Below, piece by piece: positions 35,032 through 45,033 of a DNA stretch of 64,000 nt. Where the stretch lies: assembly GCF_040869035.1 (NCBI RefSeq), contig NZ_CP162100.1, positions 2,170,001 to 2,234,000 of the forward strand, written 5' to 3'. The position numbers were made by a program, and so were the translations under genes. This stretch comes from Vibrio sp. NTOU-M3 (GTDB lineage: Bacteria > Pseudomonadota > Gammaproteobacteria > Enterobacterales > Vibrionaceae). Numbering within the stretch: the stretch's first letter is position 1; every line of letters starts with the position of its first letter. The notes under the pieces were generated by a model that saw only the letters and a program-made list of their open reading frames with translations, searched no databases and was not told the DNA's origin.

Positions 35032-35513
35032 TATTGCTTATCTCCATCATTCTTATCATCTAGCAACGAATTTAGGCGGGCTTCCTTTTCTTCATCCCAC
35101 TTTTCTTCCGTTTCAACGGCCTTTTTCTTACCTTTTCGGCTTCTTACAACAATAAAGCCAAAACCAATCAGCAGGACTGAAATAGGGCCAAGCCAAAGCA
35201 CTGAAGTTGCGATAGTGAATGGTGGATTGTAAGTCACAAAATTCCCATAACGAGCAATCATGTAATCCACGATTTCTTGCTTAGATTTGCCCTCTTTCGT
35301 CATTTCATAGACTTTTTGACGTAAATCCTGCGCAAGTTCCGCATTAGAATCTGCAATCGTATTATTTTGACACTTAGGGCAACGCAGTGTGTTGCCCAGA
35401 TCTTTAAACTGAAGCTCCTGTTCAAGGTTCTCGAACTCGTACACTTCGATCGCTGCTGACGCCGTCATTGAAAATGCAAACATGGCCAACAATGCTAGAA
35501 TTACCTTCTTCAT
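35031..35513 (-). CDS. ccmH: cytochrome c maturation protein CcmH (thiol-reducing subunit)
   Basis: A 160-residue protein with signal peptide and the redox motif LRCPKCQNNTIADSNAELAQDLR near 44-66. The two Cys keep the apocytochrome CxxCH thiols reduced. A C-terminal helix (ATSVLWLGPISVLLIGFGFIVV) anchors it. It overlaps ccmG and ccmI by single bases. Confidence 0.94.
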   Translation of the reverse strand: MKKVILALLAMFAFSMTASAAIEVYEFENLEQELQFKDLGNTLRCPKCQNNTIADSNAELAQDLRQKVYEMTKEGKSKQEIVDYMIARYGNFVTYNPPFTIATSVLWLGPISVLLIGFGFIVVRSRKGKKKAVETEEKWDEEKEARLNSLLDDKNDGDKQ

Positions 35514-36064
35514 TATTTGGCCTCCGCTAGCATTTGCTCATATTTTGCCTTTAATGTTTCTTCCCAATTGCGAGGGTTCACATCACCGACATGGCGATAA
35601 CGAATAACACCATTAGCATCAATTAGGAACGTCTCTGGTGCACCATATACACCAAGATCAAGACCCAACATACCGTTGCCATCAAATAAGCTAATGAGAT
35701 AAGGGTTGCCCAATTCATTAAGCCACTGGATTGCCTTGTCACGCTGATCTTTATAGTTCATGCCGATGATTTTGACGCCTTGACCCGCTAATTCATTCAA
35801 GTATTGGTGCTCGGCATAACACGTTGGGCACCAAGTTGCCCAAACATTAAGCAATAATGGTTCACCCTTGAAGATAGATTGATCATAAAGCTTACCCGGT
35901 TCCGCCAAGTCTTCTAGACGGAACTGAGGAACAGGTTTACCAATGAGTACGGATTCCAGTTTGGTCGGGTCATCCCCATCAGAATTACGTACCAACTGCG
36001 TTGCAAAAACCGCCACCAATACTAGAAAGGCACCTAGCGGAATAAAGAGTAACTTCTTATTCAT
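35513..36064 (-). CDS. ccmG: thioredoxin-like CcmG/DsbE
   Basis: A 183-residue membrane-anchored thioredoxin. N-terminal helix (LLFIPLGAFLVLVAVFATQLV), active site NVWATWCPTCYAEHQYLNEL, cis-Pro region YGAPETFLID. It passes electrons from DsbD to apocytochrome or CcmH in the periplasm. Overlaps ccmF and ccmH by one base. Confidence 0.95.
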   Translation of the reverse strand: MNKKLLFIPLGAFLVLVAVFATQLVRNSDGDDPTKLESVLIGKPVPQFRLEDLAEPGKLYDQSIFKGEPLLLNVWATWCPTCYAEHQYLNELAGQGVKIIGMNYKDQRDKAIQWLNELGNPYLISLFDGNGMLGLDLGVYGAPETFLIDANGVIRYRHVGDVNPRNWEETLKAKYEQMLAEAK

Positions 36065-38022
36065 TATGCTTCTCCTTGCTTTGCAGTTTTGCGGAAACGG
36101 TAGCGTTTATCACTAATCGCAATCGCACCACCTAATGCCATTAACAATGAACCGGCCCAAATCCAACGAACAAATGGTTTGTAGTAAATACGAACGGCCC
36201 AAGACTTGTTATCGTCCAAACGTTCACCCATCGCAATATACAAGTCACGTGTGATACCGCGATCGATTGCCGCCTCGGTCATCATTGAACGAGCAGTACG
36301 ATAGAAGCGTTTTTCCGCATGAAGTGTATTGACGTAAGTGCCATTTTGAGTGATTTCAAAATCAGCGATATAACCATCATAGTTAGGACCATCTTTGTCT
36401 CGAAGGCCGGCAAAGTAGAAGTCATAGCCTTGAATTTTAAAGTGCTCGCCCGGCGCCAAACGCACATCTCGCTCAATACTGTAGTTTTGAACCATCGCGA
36501 TACCAATAATGGTAACAGCCAAACCAATGTGGCCAAGCATCATCGCCCAGTGACTACGTTGTAGCTTTCTCACTCCAGTCACAAAGTCATGACGGTGAGT
36601 TGCACGTTGGTGTAGCTCATAGCCATGCATTGTGATGATCCAGATCGCCATCACCCAACCGATATAAGCCATTGCAGTAAAATGTGCTGAGAGCAGGGCA
36701 ACAAACACGCCAGCAAGTACAAATGAAAGTGCACCTGAGATAGCCATTGGCTTAAGCAACGTAGAAAGGCTGTCGCGTTTCCAACGAATAAGTGGACCGA
36801 TACCCAGTAAGAACGAGAACGGGATCATCAACCAAGCAAACAGCATGTCAAAGAAAGGAGCACCGATAGAAACAGAACCTAGACCAATCTGCTTGTGTAC
36901 TAAAGGAAGTAGAGTACCCACTAATACAACCACAAGGGCTGCAATCAAAAGAACGTTATTTGCTAGCAGAGCATTTTCACGAGATACCAACTCAAAGTTA
37001 CCACGAACTCGTACCGACGCACCTTTTAGAGCAAACAGCAGTAATGATCCACCAATCACAAAGACGAGGAAACCTAAGATGAACATACCTCGGGATGGAT
37101 CAGAGGCAAACGCATGAACCGAAACCAAAATCCCGGAACGCACTAAGAATGTACCAAGTAAACTCAAAGAGAATGCAGAAATAGCCAGCAACACTGTCCA
37201 CGCTTTAAACGTCCCGCGCTTTTCAGTGACAGCAAGTGAGTGCATTAAAGCAGTACCAGCAAGCCACGGCATGAATGAAGCATTTTCAACTGGATCCCAG
37301 AACCACCAGCCACCCCAGCCTAGCTCGTAATATGCCCACCATGAACCTAGAGCGATACCCAGTGTCAAAAAGAGCCATGCAGCGGTTGTCCAAGGACGAG
37401 ACCAACGGGCCCATGCGGTATCAAGGCGACCTGTCATTAGCGACGCAATAGCAAATGAGAAAGCCACTGAGAAACCAACATAACCCATGTACAGCATTGG
37501 TGGGTGAATGATCAAACCAGGGTCTTGCAACAATGGGTTTAGATCTCGCCCATCAACCGGAAAGAAAGGCAGCGTGCGTAAGAATGGATTCGAGGTAACA
37601 ATGATGAAAAGCAGGAAGCCAACACTGATCATCCCCATCACACCAAGCACACGAGCCACCGATTCTTGTGGCATTCCACGGCTATAGGTCGCGACAGCAA
37701 CAGTCCATGCGGCTTGAATTAACACCCAAAGTAGCAAAGAGCCTTCATGAGCCCCCCAAACCGCGGTTAAGCGGTAGTACCAAGGGAGCTGGCTATTTGA
37801 GTTACTCGCTACATATTGCAGTGTAAAATCGTTGGTATAAAACGCCCATAATAAGATGCCAAATGACAACGCTAACAGTAGGAACATCCCCCAAGACAAC
37901 GGTCTTGCGGTATTCATGAGCATTGTATTGTTTTTAGATGCACCAATTAGCGGCAGTATGCTGAGCAAGACTGCCATCGCCAACGAGGCGATCATCGCAA
38001 AGTGACCAATTTCAGCAATCAT
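36064..38022 (-). CDS. ccmF: heme lyase CcmF
   Basis: A 652-residue polytopic inner-membrane protein. The WWD signature [20 protein letters not shown] lies near 225-245, and several His (for example in [11 protein letters not shown] and [11 protein letters not shown] context) match heme-ligand positions of the family. CcmF joins heme from CcmE to apocytochrome c with CcmHI. Overlaps ccmE by four bases. Confidence 0.95.
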   Translation of the reverse strand: MIAEIGHFAMIASLAMAVLLSILPLIGASKNNTMLMNTARPLSWGMFLLLALSFGILLWAFYTNDFTLQYVASNSNSQLPWYYRLTAVWGAHEGSLLLWVLIQAAWTVAVATYSRGMPQESVARVLGVMGMISVGFLLFIIVTSNPFLRTLPFFPVDGRDLNPLLQDPGLIIHPPMLYMGYVGFSVAFSFAIASLMTGRLDTAWARWSRPWTTAAWLFLTLGIALGSWWAYYELGWGGWWFWDPVENASFMPWLAGTALMHSLAVTEKRGTFKAWTVLLAISAFSLSLLGTFLVRSGILVSVHAFASDPSRGMFILGFLVFVIGGSLLLFALKGASVRVRGNFELVSRENALLANNVLLIAALVVVLVGTLLPLVHKQIGLGSVSIGAPFFDMLFAWLMIPFSFLLGIGPLIRWKRDSLSTLLKPMAISGALSFVLAGVFVALLSAHFTAMAYIGWVMAIWIITMHGYELHQRATHRHDFVTGVRKLQRSHWAMMLGHIGLAVTIIGIAMVQNYSIERDVRLAPGEHFKIQGYDFYFAGLRDKDGPNYDGYIADFEITQNGTYVNTLHAEKRFYRTARSMMTEAAIDRGITRDLYIAMGERLDDNKSWAVRIYYKPFVRWIWAGSLLMALGGAIAISDKRYRFRKTAKQGEA

Positions 38023-38504
38023 TGACCGCTTCCTTGTTTTTGTTGTTCAGTATATTTAAGCGGTTCGTGAGTTTTCTTCATCGCTTCCGCAACTTCAGGT
38101 GGCATGTATTCTTCATCGTGTTTAGCAAGCACTTCAAATGCTTCAACAGTGGTTGCATCTTTTAACACACCTTGGGCGACAATGCCCTGCCCTTCACGGA
38201 ACAGATCCGGAAGGATACCGTCGTAAACAATCGTCACTTTTGGACCGACATCATGCAGATCAAACGAAACTCTCAGAGATTCGGCATCACGCTTCACAGA
38301 ACCTTCAACGACCATTCCGCCGATACGTAGACGCTGACCAACTTCTGGTTTCGTGCCGTCTGGCTTACCATTGACTAATTCTGTTGGTGTATAGAACAGG
38401 TCCATATTTTGATTTAGCGCGTAAAGCATCAAACCAATTGTGGCACTAATACCAATGAAAATAGCCAGAACAATACCGAGCCTCTTTTTACGTCTTGGGT
38501 TCAT
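38019..38504 (-). CDS. ccmE: periplasmic heme chaperone CcmE
   Basis: A 161-residue protein with an N-terminal anchor helix and a beta-barrel (OB) domain. The heme-binding His lies in [13 protein letters not shown] near 128, with the conserved Tyr four residues on. [12 protein letters not shown] is the family's early motif. Overlaps ccmD and ccmF by four bases. Confidence 0.95.
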   Translation of the reverse strand: MNPRRKKRLGIVLAIFIGISATIGLMLYALNQNMDLFYTPTELVNGKPDGTKPEVGQRLRIGGMVVEGSVKRDAESLRVSFDLHDVGPKVTIVYDGILPDLFREGQGIVAQGVLKDATTVEAFEVLAKHDEEYMPPEVAEAMKKTHEPLKYTEQQKQGSGQ

Positions 38505-38707
38505 AGAGTGTTCTCCAGATTTTTTGCTGCTTCAATTCGCGCTTGACGATCGACTTTCGCCTGAACTTCATTCAGCAAAGCTTTACCACGACGTACGCTC
38601 ACAATAAGTAGAATAAACATTGATAGAAAGGTGATACCAAACGCACCCCAAACATAAGAGGCATAACCACCCATCGCGAAAAACTCACTCAGAGATTCAA
38701 AATGCAT
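38501..38707 (-). CDS. ccmD: heme exporter accessory protein CcmD
   Basis: A 68-residue single-span protein ([31 protein letters not shown]) with a basic cytoplasmic tail. It releases holo-CcmE from the CcmABC complex. Its position between ccmC and ccmE confirms the identity of this small gene. Confidence 0.92.
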   Translation of the reverse strand: MHFESLSEFFAMGGYASYVWGAFGITFLSMFILLIVSVRRGKALLNEVQAKVDRQARIEAAKNLENTL

Positions 38708-38719
38708 AATTTAATTCCT

Positions 38720-39463
38720 TCACTGAGATTTCTTAGTAGCTAATTCGATAACCCAAGGGCGGTGGCTTTCTTTGCTAATGATTTCATTGCGTAAGCGAAC
38801 CATGGTTAGAGAACCAAAAAAGAACGCAAAGCCAAAGATATTCAACAGTAGCGGCCAAAGCATATCGCTTGAGATTGAAGGTTTTTCGAATTTAGTAATC
38901 GTTGCACCTTGATGAAGGGTATTCCACCATTCAACTGAGAAGTGAATAATTGGCAGGTTTACCACACCTACAATCGCAAGAATCCCCGCAGCTTTCGCCG
39001 CCGTTTTTTGATCGTCAAATGCGTGATAAAGCGCGATTACGCCAAGATAAAGGAATAGAAGAATGAGCTCTGATGTTAGACGTGCATCCCATACCCACCA
39101 AGTCCCCCACATTGGTTTACCCCAAATCGCTCCGGTAAGGAGAGCAATAAAGGTATAAACTGCGCCAATGGGAGCCATCGCAGCCGCTGCCATATTAGAC
39201 AGTTTCACCTGCCAAACTAAGCCAATAAAAGCGGCGACGGCCATCGACATATATACACCCATAGACCAAATTGCCGATGGAACATGAATGTAAATGATTC
39301 TGAAACTGTCACCTTGTTGGTAATCTGAAGGCGCAAAAGCAAGCCCCCAAACCGTACCAACAGATAAACAGAGAAGGGCCAATATAGAGAACCAAGGTAA
39401 CAACTTACCGCTGAGCTGGTAGGTTGCTTCGGGTTTGGCATAGGGATGGAGCCATTTCCACAT
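38720..39463 (-). CDS. ccmC: heme handling protein CcmC
   Basis: A 247-residue, six-helix protein with the WWD motif MWGTWWVWDARLTSELIL near 130 and the two heme-ligand His in IHVPSA and LHQGATI contexts. It loads heme on CcmE. The start is the ATG giving MWKWLHPYA, like E. coli MWKTLH; a GTG 12 bases upstream is in frame. Confidence 0.95.
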   Translation of the reverse strand: MWKWLHPYAKPEATYQLSGKLLPWFSILALLCLSVGTVWGLAFAPSDYQQGDSFRIIYIHVPSAIWSMGVYMSMAVAAFIGLVWQVKLSNMAAAAMAPIGAVYTFIALLTGAIWGKPMWGTWWVWDARLTSELILLFLYLGVIALYHAFDDQKTAAKAAGILAIVGVVNLPIIHFSVEWWNTLHQGATITKFEKPSISSDMLWPLLLNIFGFAFFFGSLTMVRLRNEIISKESHRPWVIELATKKSQ

Positions 39464-39575
39464 TATTATTCTCACTCTTTACTTCGTTTTGTCTCACGTT
39501 CCGACAACGTATCGAGACTATTTTTAGTTTTGTAATTTATAGAAAAGGGGATTTTTCGTGCTTGATCAAAAACAA

Positions 39576-40244
39576 TTAATTAACACTTACTCGAAGTGCA
39601 GCGCTAATTGCAAACGGTGTTAATGTTAAAGCACCCATAAACATCGCCCCTAGAATTGCTAACTGCCCGTTGTATGCCATTCCTAGTGAAGCGGCATCAA
39701 TAGCGGACGTAGCAAAAATCAAAATTGGAATATATAGCGGCAGGATAAGCAGACTTAGCAACACCCCACCTTTTTGTAATCCTACCGTTAAGGCAACTCC
39801 AATTGCACCGATAAAGCTTAATGTTGGTGTACCAACCACCAGAGTAAGTACGACAGCCAACCAAGTATTAAAGTCCAGTGATAGCAACACTGCGAGTAAT
39901 GGGCTGATTAAAATAAGCGGTAACCCAGTTAGAACCCAGTGAGCAATGACTTTGGAGATAACTACTACAGGTAGTGGGACAGGCATCAACATCATTTGTT
40001 CCAATGCACCATCTTGAAAGTCATCTCGAAATAATCGTTCAAGTGAAAGTAGCGCAGACAGTAACGCCGCCACCCATACGATGCCAGCTGCTATTCGAGC
40101 TAACAAATTCGGCTCTGGGCCAATACTCAATGGGAAAAGCGTGATAACAATAATAAAGAACCACAATGGGTTAAGGACGTCGGCTTGTCGGCGAAATGCA
40201 ATTAACAGCTCACGGCGAACAATACTGTTCATAATTGAAAACAT
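39576..40244 (-). CDS. ccmB: heme exporter membrane subunit CcmB
   Basis: A 222-residue, six-helix permease. Features: RRELLIAFRRQADVLNPLWFF at the N-terminus and FRDDFQDGALEQMML, conserved in CcmB. It forms the ABC complex with CcmA. It starts two bases after the ccmA stop. Confidence 0.94.
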   Translation of the reverse strand: MFSIMNSIVRRELLIAFRRQADVLNPLWFFIIVITLFPLSIGPEPNLLARIAAGIVWVAALLSALLSLERLFRDDFQDGALEQMMLMPVPLPVVVISKVIAHWVLTGLPLILISPLLAVLLSLDFNTWLAVVLTLVVGTPTLSFIGAIGVALTVGLQKGGVLLSLLILPLYIPILIFATSAIDAASLGMAYNGQLAILGAMFMGALTLTPFAISAALRVSVN

Positions 40245-40246
40245 GT

Positions 40247-40867
40247 TTAGTCACCTAGTTTTATTTTTCTTAATTTTGGGTTGTCGGCGAACATATCTTG
40301 GTGTGTTGTTAATACAACAATGCCATCATTTTCAGCGTGACTAAGAAACAACGACTCAAGCACTTTAACACCTTGCTTATCAATCGCAGTCAAGGGTTCA
40401 TCTAGAATCCACAATTTTTGTTCACTAAGCCATAGCCTTGCCAAGGCAACACGTCGTTGTTGCCCTGCTGACAACTTTGCAACAGGAACATCTTCACGCC
40501 CCGCAAGCCCCACTTTGGTCAATGCACCATAGATTGTATCTCGACTGACCAAGCTCTTTGAATGCACACTCATATAAAAATGAAGGTTTTCATAGGCAGT
40601 AAGTTCTCGTTTAACGCCCGTCTGGTGACCTAAGAACAGCAAATCTTGATGATAAGCATCTCGATTAGATTCGATATTCTCGCCATTCCAGCTTATTTCT
40701 CCCTCATCACGATCACCTAAGCCAGCAACGATACGTAAGAGTGTTGTTTTACCCGTACCATTGCGTCCCTCAATTTGAACTAATTCACCAGAAGAAATAG
40801 AAAAGGAAAGGGATTCAAACAGAACTCTTTCATCACGGATAGCGGTAAGCTGATTAACTTCTAACAT
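40247..40867 (-). CDS. ccmA: heme exporter ATPase CcmA
   Basis: A 206-residue ABC ATPase: Walker [15 protein letters not shown], signature [16 protein letters not shown], Walker [14 protein letters not shown]-loop LTTHQ. ATP hydrolysis drives release of holo-CcmE. First gene of the ccm operon; the promoter should lie in 40868-41022. Confidence 0.95.
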   Translation of the reverse strand: MLEVNQLTAIRDERVLFESLSFSISSGELVQIEGRNGTGKTTLLRIVAGLGDRDEGEISWNGENIESNRDAYHQDLLFLGHQTGVKRELTAYENLHFYMSVHSKSLVSRDTIYGALTKVGLAGREDVPVAKLSAGQQRRVALARLWLSEQKLWILDEPLTAIDKQGVKVLESLFLSHAENDGIVVLTTHQDMFADNPKLRKIKLGD

Positions 40868-41022
40868 GTGGAACTACTATGAAAAATTCGAGCTCTTATC
40901 TTAACACAGCCAATTTGCTTCGAAATAGCATAAGACCTTTACGAGTCACGAAACTAAGTAAGAATCTGTTAATAATTAATCACTTTTCTTCGCAATTAAC
41001 CACAAAGTGTTACGAAGGGCAC

Positions 41023-41048
41023 AAAAAAGGGATACATTGCGTATCCCT
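41023..41048 (-). terminator. terminator of the flagellar/chemotaxis operon
   Basis: Coding-strand AGGGATAC-GCAAT-GTATCCCT stem followed by six T, just after the DUF2802 stop. Confidence 0.92.
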
Positions 41049-41053
41049 AATTA

Positions 41054-41551
41054 TTACTTTCTAATCCCACTACGCCGATATGGCTGAGTGGTGGCTCTTT
41101 CTGGATTACCTTCTAATGGCGGAATTTTCTCTTTGCCAGCAATTTTCTTTTGCAGTGACATCATGAGCTCAGCTTCAGCTTTTGGTAACTCACATTCTTG
41201 AATTAACTCATTGACGTCGGCACCCAGTTGAACCATTTTACTGGCCCGAGAATACAATCGACCATCACTGTCAGCTTGTTCAAGTTCAGTAATGCGCTCA
41301 TTAAGATGCTGGATAATGTCCTGCTGCTCACTGACACGCTGCCCCAAACCAACAACAACAGAACGAACTTCCAATATCTGTTTGTTCGCTTTCTGTAACT
41401 CTTTATCCAGTGCTCGATTCTGTTGCCTTAGATGATCCGAGATCGATGTCTGTTTTCTCTTTAAACGAAATAACGCTAAAGCAATAACAAGGACAACAAG
41501 CACTACTGCTCCAGCAATTACTGGAGCGCTGGTAATCCACTCATTAACCAT
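41054..41551 (-). CDS. DUF2802 family protein, last gene of the chemotaxis operon
   Basis: A 165-residue protein: one N-terminal helix (VIAGAVVLVVLVIALALFRL), a coiled coil (about 40-100, ISDHLRQQNRALDKELQKANKQ...), and a C-terminal part GADVNELIQECELPKAEAELMMSLQKK typical of DUF2802. It is shared by vibrio and pseudomonad che operons, so it probably serves motility, but the role is not known. Stop of cheW and its start share one base. Confidence 0.8.
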   Translation of the reverse strand: MVNEWITSAPVIAGAVVLVVLVIALALFRLKRKQTSISDHLRQQNRALDKELQKANKQILEVRSVVVGLGQRVSEQQDIIQHLNERITELEQADSDGRLYSRASKMVQLGADVNELIQECELPKAEAELMMSLQKKIAGKEKIPPLEGNPERATTQPYRRSGIRK

Positions 41552-42045
41552 TATAGGTGAGCCATTTCATCCCATTCTTCATCCGTAAGAAGCTTATTAA
41601 GATCAACCAAGATTAGCAGCTTACCGTCACGGTTGCTTACACCTTGAATGAACTTAGCACTCTCATCGGTACCAACACTTGGTGTAGTGTCAATTTCAGA
41701 CGCACGAAGGTACACAACTTCCGCAACGCTGTCTACAAGGATACCAATAACCTGATGCTCTGACTCAATCACAATAATACGAGTATTATCAGTAATTTCA
41801 CCTTCCATTAGACCAAAACGAGAACGTGTATCGATAACTGTAACAACGTTGCCTCGAAGGTTAATGATGCCTAAAACATAATCTGGTGCACCAGGTACAG
41901 GGGCAATTTCGGTATAACGTAGAACCTCACGCACCTGCATTACATTAATACCGTAAGTTTCTTCTTCCAGTTGGAACGTCACCCACTGAAGTACTTCGTC
42001 ATTTGACTGATCTTTTCTTACTTCGACTTCATTAGTTTGAGACAT
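41551..42045 (-). CDS. cheW: chemotaxis coupling protein CheW
   Basis: A 164-residue CheW-fold protein (WVTFQLEEETYGINVMQVREVLRYTEIAPVPGAPDYVLGIINLRGNVVTVIDTRSRFGL). It links chemoreceptors to CheA. The ATG at 42045 follows AGGAAAAGG; an in-frame ATG at 42075 has a poorer site. Confidence 0.95.
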   Translation of the reverse strand: MSQTNEVEVRKDQSNDEVLQWVTFQLEEETYGINVMQVREVLRYTEIAPVPGAPDYVLGIINLRGNVVTVIDTRSRFGLMEGEITDNTRIIVIESEHQVIGILVDSVAEVVYLRASEIDTTPSVGTDESAKFIQGVSNRDGKLLILVDLNKLLTDEEWDEMAHL

Positions 42046-42082
42046 ACCTTTTCCTCTCTGAGCCATTTCTGGCATGAACGTA

Positions 42083-43097
<1,015 letters not shown>

Positions 43098-43108
<11 letters not shown>

Positions 43109-43874
43109 CTGCTAACCTCTCTAAATAGATCAGCAATTGCTTGTACGCGAATACACCTCGACTTCCAGATGCGAAGTGAGACACTGGCAAATGTTTTAAA
43201 CTCGCATCACGGAATTTGGTATCAATAGGAACAGCAGAAGACCACACTTGATTTGGATAGTCCTTTTTCAGTTGCTGTAACGTTTGCAACGAAGCATTTG
43301 TGCGTTTGTCATACATCGTCGGAACAATGGTGACCTTGAAAGATTTGTTTCGCGATTTCTGCATAATAGCCAAAGTGCAAACCATTCTTTCCAATCCTTT
43401 CATTGCAAGAAACTCGGTCTGAACAGGAATGAGTATTCTGTCACTTGCAGCCAATGCATTGACCATCATGACACCAAGAATTGGAGGACAATCAATAAGT
43501 ACATAATCGTACTTACCTTTTAGTGCCAACAACGCTCGCTTTAAAATTAAACCCATACCACTGCGGTTGCCCATCACTCGATCAAGCGTAGCTAACGACA
43601 TGTGTGCAGGTATTAAGTCAATGCCTTCAATATCTGAACGCATTACTAGAGGCATAACGGTATCTACGGAATACTCTTTTAACTGGAACAGGTCGAATAA
43701 ACTTGCAGGCACACTATCTGAATCATAACCAAGGTAAGTTGTAAGAGAGGCGTGGGGATCCGTATCTACAAGCAGCACTCGCTTGCCCTGCTTGCTCAGC
43801 AAACCAGCTAACGTAATGGTGGTCGTTGTTTTGCCCACGCCACCTTTCTGATTTGCAATACTCCATACGATCAT
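43098..43874 (-). CDS. parC: ParA-like ATPase ParC (polar positioning of chemotaxis proteins)
   Basis: A 258-residue ParA/MinD-type ATPase with deviant Walker A (NQKGGVGKTTTTITLAG), VDTDPHASLTTYLGY and Walker B-like YVLIDCPPIL. In vibrios this operon-encoded ParA homologue (ParC) positions chemotaxis arrays at the flagellated pole. It is named parC in that literature and is not topoisomerase IV. It begins 11 bases after cheB. Confidence 0.9.
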
Positions 43875-43884
43875 AGCGAAACCT

Positions 43885-45006
43885 CTATGCTAAACCGACT
43901 TCCACAAGCATACGTTCCGCAATACGGTCTAACGGCAGATCTTCCGTTGATAACCCCGCTTTTGCAACAGCTTGTGGCATCCCATAAACAACGCAGCTCG
44001 CTTCATCTTGAGCCCATATTGTCGAACCCGCACCTTTGAGCATACGAGCACCTTCTCTACCATCAGCTCCCATACCTGTTAGCACCATAGAGAGAACTTT
44101 ATCTGCATATATCTTTGCAGCGCTACCAAATGTCACATCCACACATGGCTTATAGTTCATGCGCTCTCCACCATCGATGATGCGAAGTTTTGCAGAACCA
44201 GCTCGGCCATCAATCATCATTTGTTTTCCGCCTGGAGCCAGATAAGCCACACCTGGACGTAACGCGTCTCCATCTTCAGCTTCTTTCACTTGGATCTTAC
44301 ATAGGGAGTTCAAACGACTGGCAAAGGCAGAAGTAAACGTCGCCGGCATATGCTGAATAAGAACAATCGGGTGAGGATAGTTCGCAGGCAACTTAGTCAG
44401 AATATTTTGCAATGCAACAGGACCGCCAGTAGATGTACCAATTGCGGTTAACTGATATTTCTTACCTGTAGCTTTGAAACGAGCAGCAGCTGACACTGCT
44501 TGTGTAGCTGGCCGCTTAGGTTGGGCTCCCGCAGCAGGCTTCGTCGCAGGACGCGTGGGTGTACTGCTTGTAACAGATTTACTCACAACATTACGACGCA
44601 TCATTGTGCGACGCGAAGATATTTGAATGACTCTTTGTTGAAGTAAAGAAACCGCTTCATCTCGGTTTCTCGCAATATCTTCAAACTTTTTAGGTAAAAA
44701 GTCCAAAGCACCAGCATCAAGTGCATCAAGTGTTGCTTTCGCACCATCATGAGTCAAAGATGAAAACATTAAGATTGGTGTAGGACTTTTTGCCATGATT
44801 TCACGGACGGCAGTAATACCGTCCATGACTGGCATTTCGATGTCCATCGTAATGACATCAGGTTTGAGTTTTAATGCTTTATCGACCGCTTCTTTGCCAT
44901 TCGTCGCGACATCAATCACCTCTAAACGAGGTTCTGAGTTAATAATTTCACTCACTCGACGACGGAAGAAACTCGAATCATCAACAACTAATACTCTAAT
45001 TGCCAT
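43885..45006 (-). CDS. cheB: chemotaxis methylesterase CheB
   Basis: A 373-residue protein. Receiver domain 1-120 ([12 protein letters not shown], phospho-Asp in [17 protein letters not shown]). A Pro/Ala-rich linker follows, then the methylesterase with [11 protein letters not shown] (nucleophile Ser), [15 protein letters not shown] (His) and [12 protein letters not shown] (Asp). It removes methyl groups from receptors. No cheR is in this window. Confidence 0.96.
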   Translation of the reverse strand: MAIRVLVVDDSSFFRRRVSEIINSEPRLEVIDVATNGKEAVDKALKLKPDVITMDIEMPVMDGITAVREIMAKSPTPILMFSSLTHDGAKATLDALDAGALDFLPKKFEDIARNRDEAVSLLQQRVIQISSRRTMMRRNVVSKSVTSSTPTRPATKPAAGAQPKRPATQAVSAAARFKATGKKYQLTAIGTSTGGPVALQNILTKLPANYPHPIVLIQHMPATFTSAFASRLNSLCKIQVKEAEDGDALRPGVAYLAPGGKQMMIDGRAGSAKLRIIDGGERMNYKPCVDVTFGSAAKIYADKVLSMVLTGMGADGREGARMLKGAGSTIWAQDEASCVVYGMPQAVAKAGLSTEDLPLDRIAERMLVEVGLA

Positions 45007-45033
45007 AGTTTTCCTTATTAACTTATGTACAAC

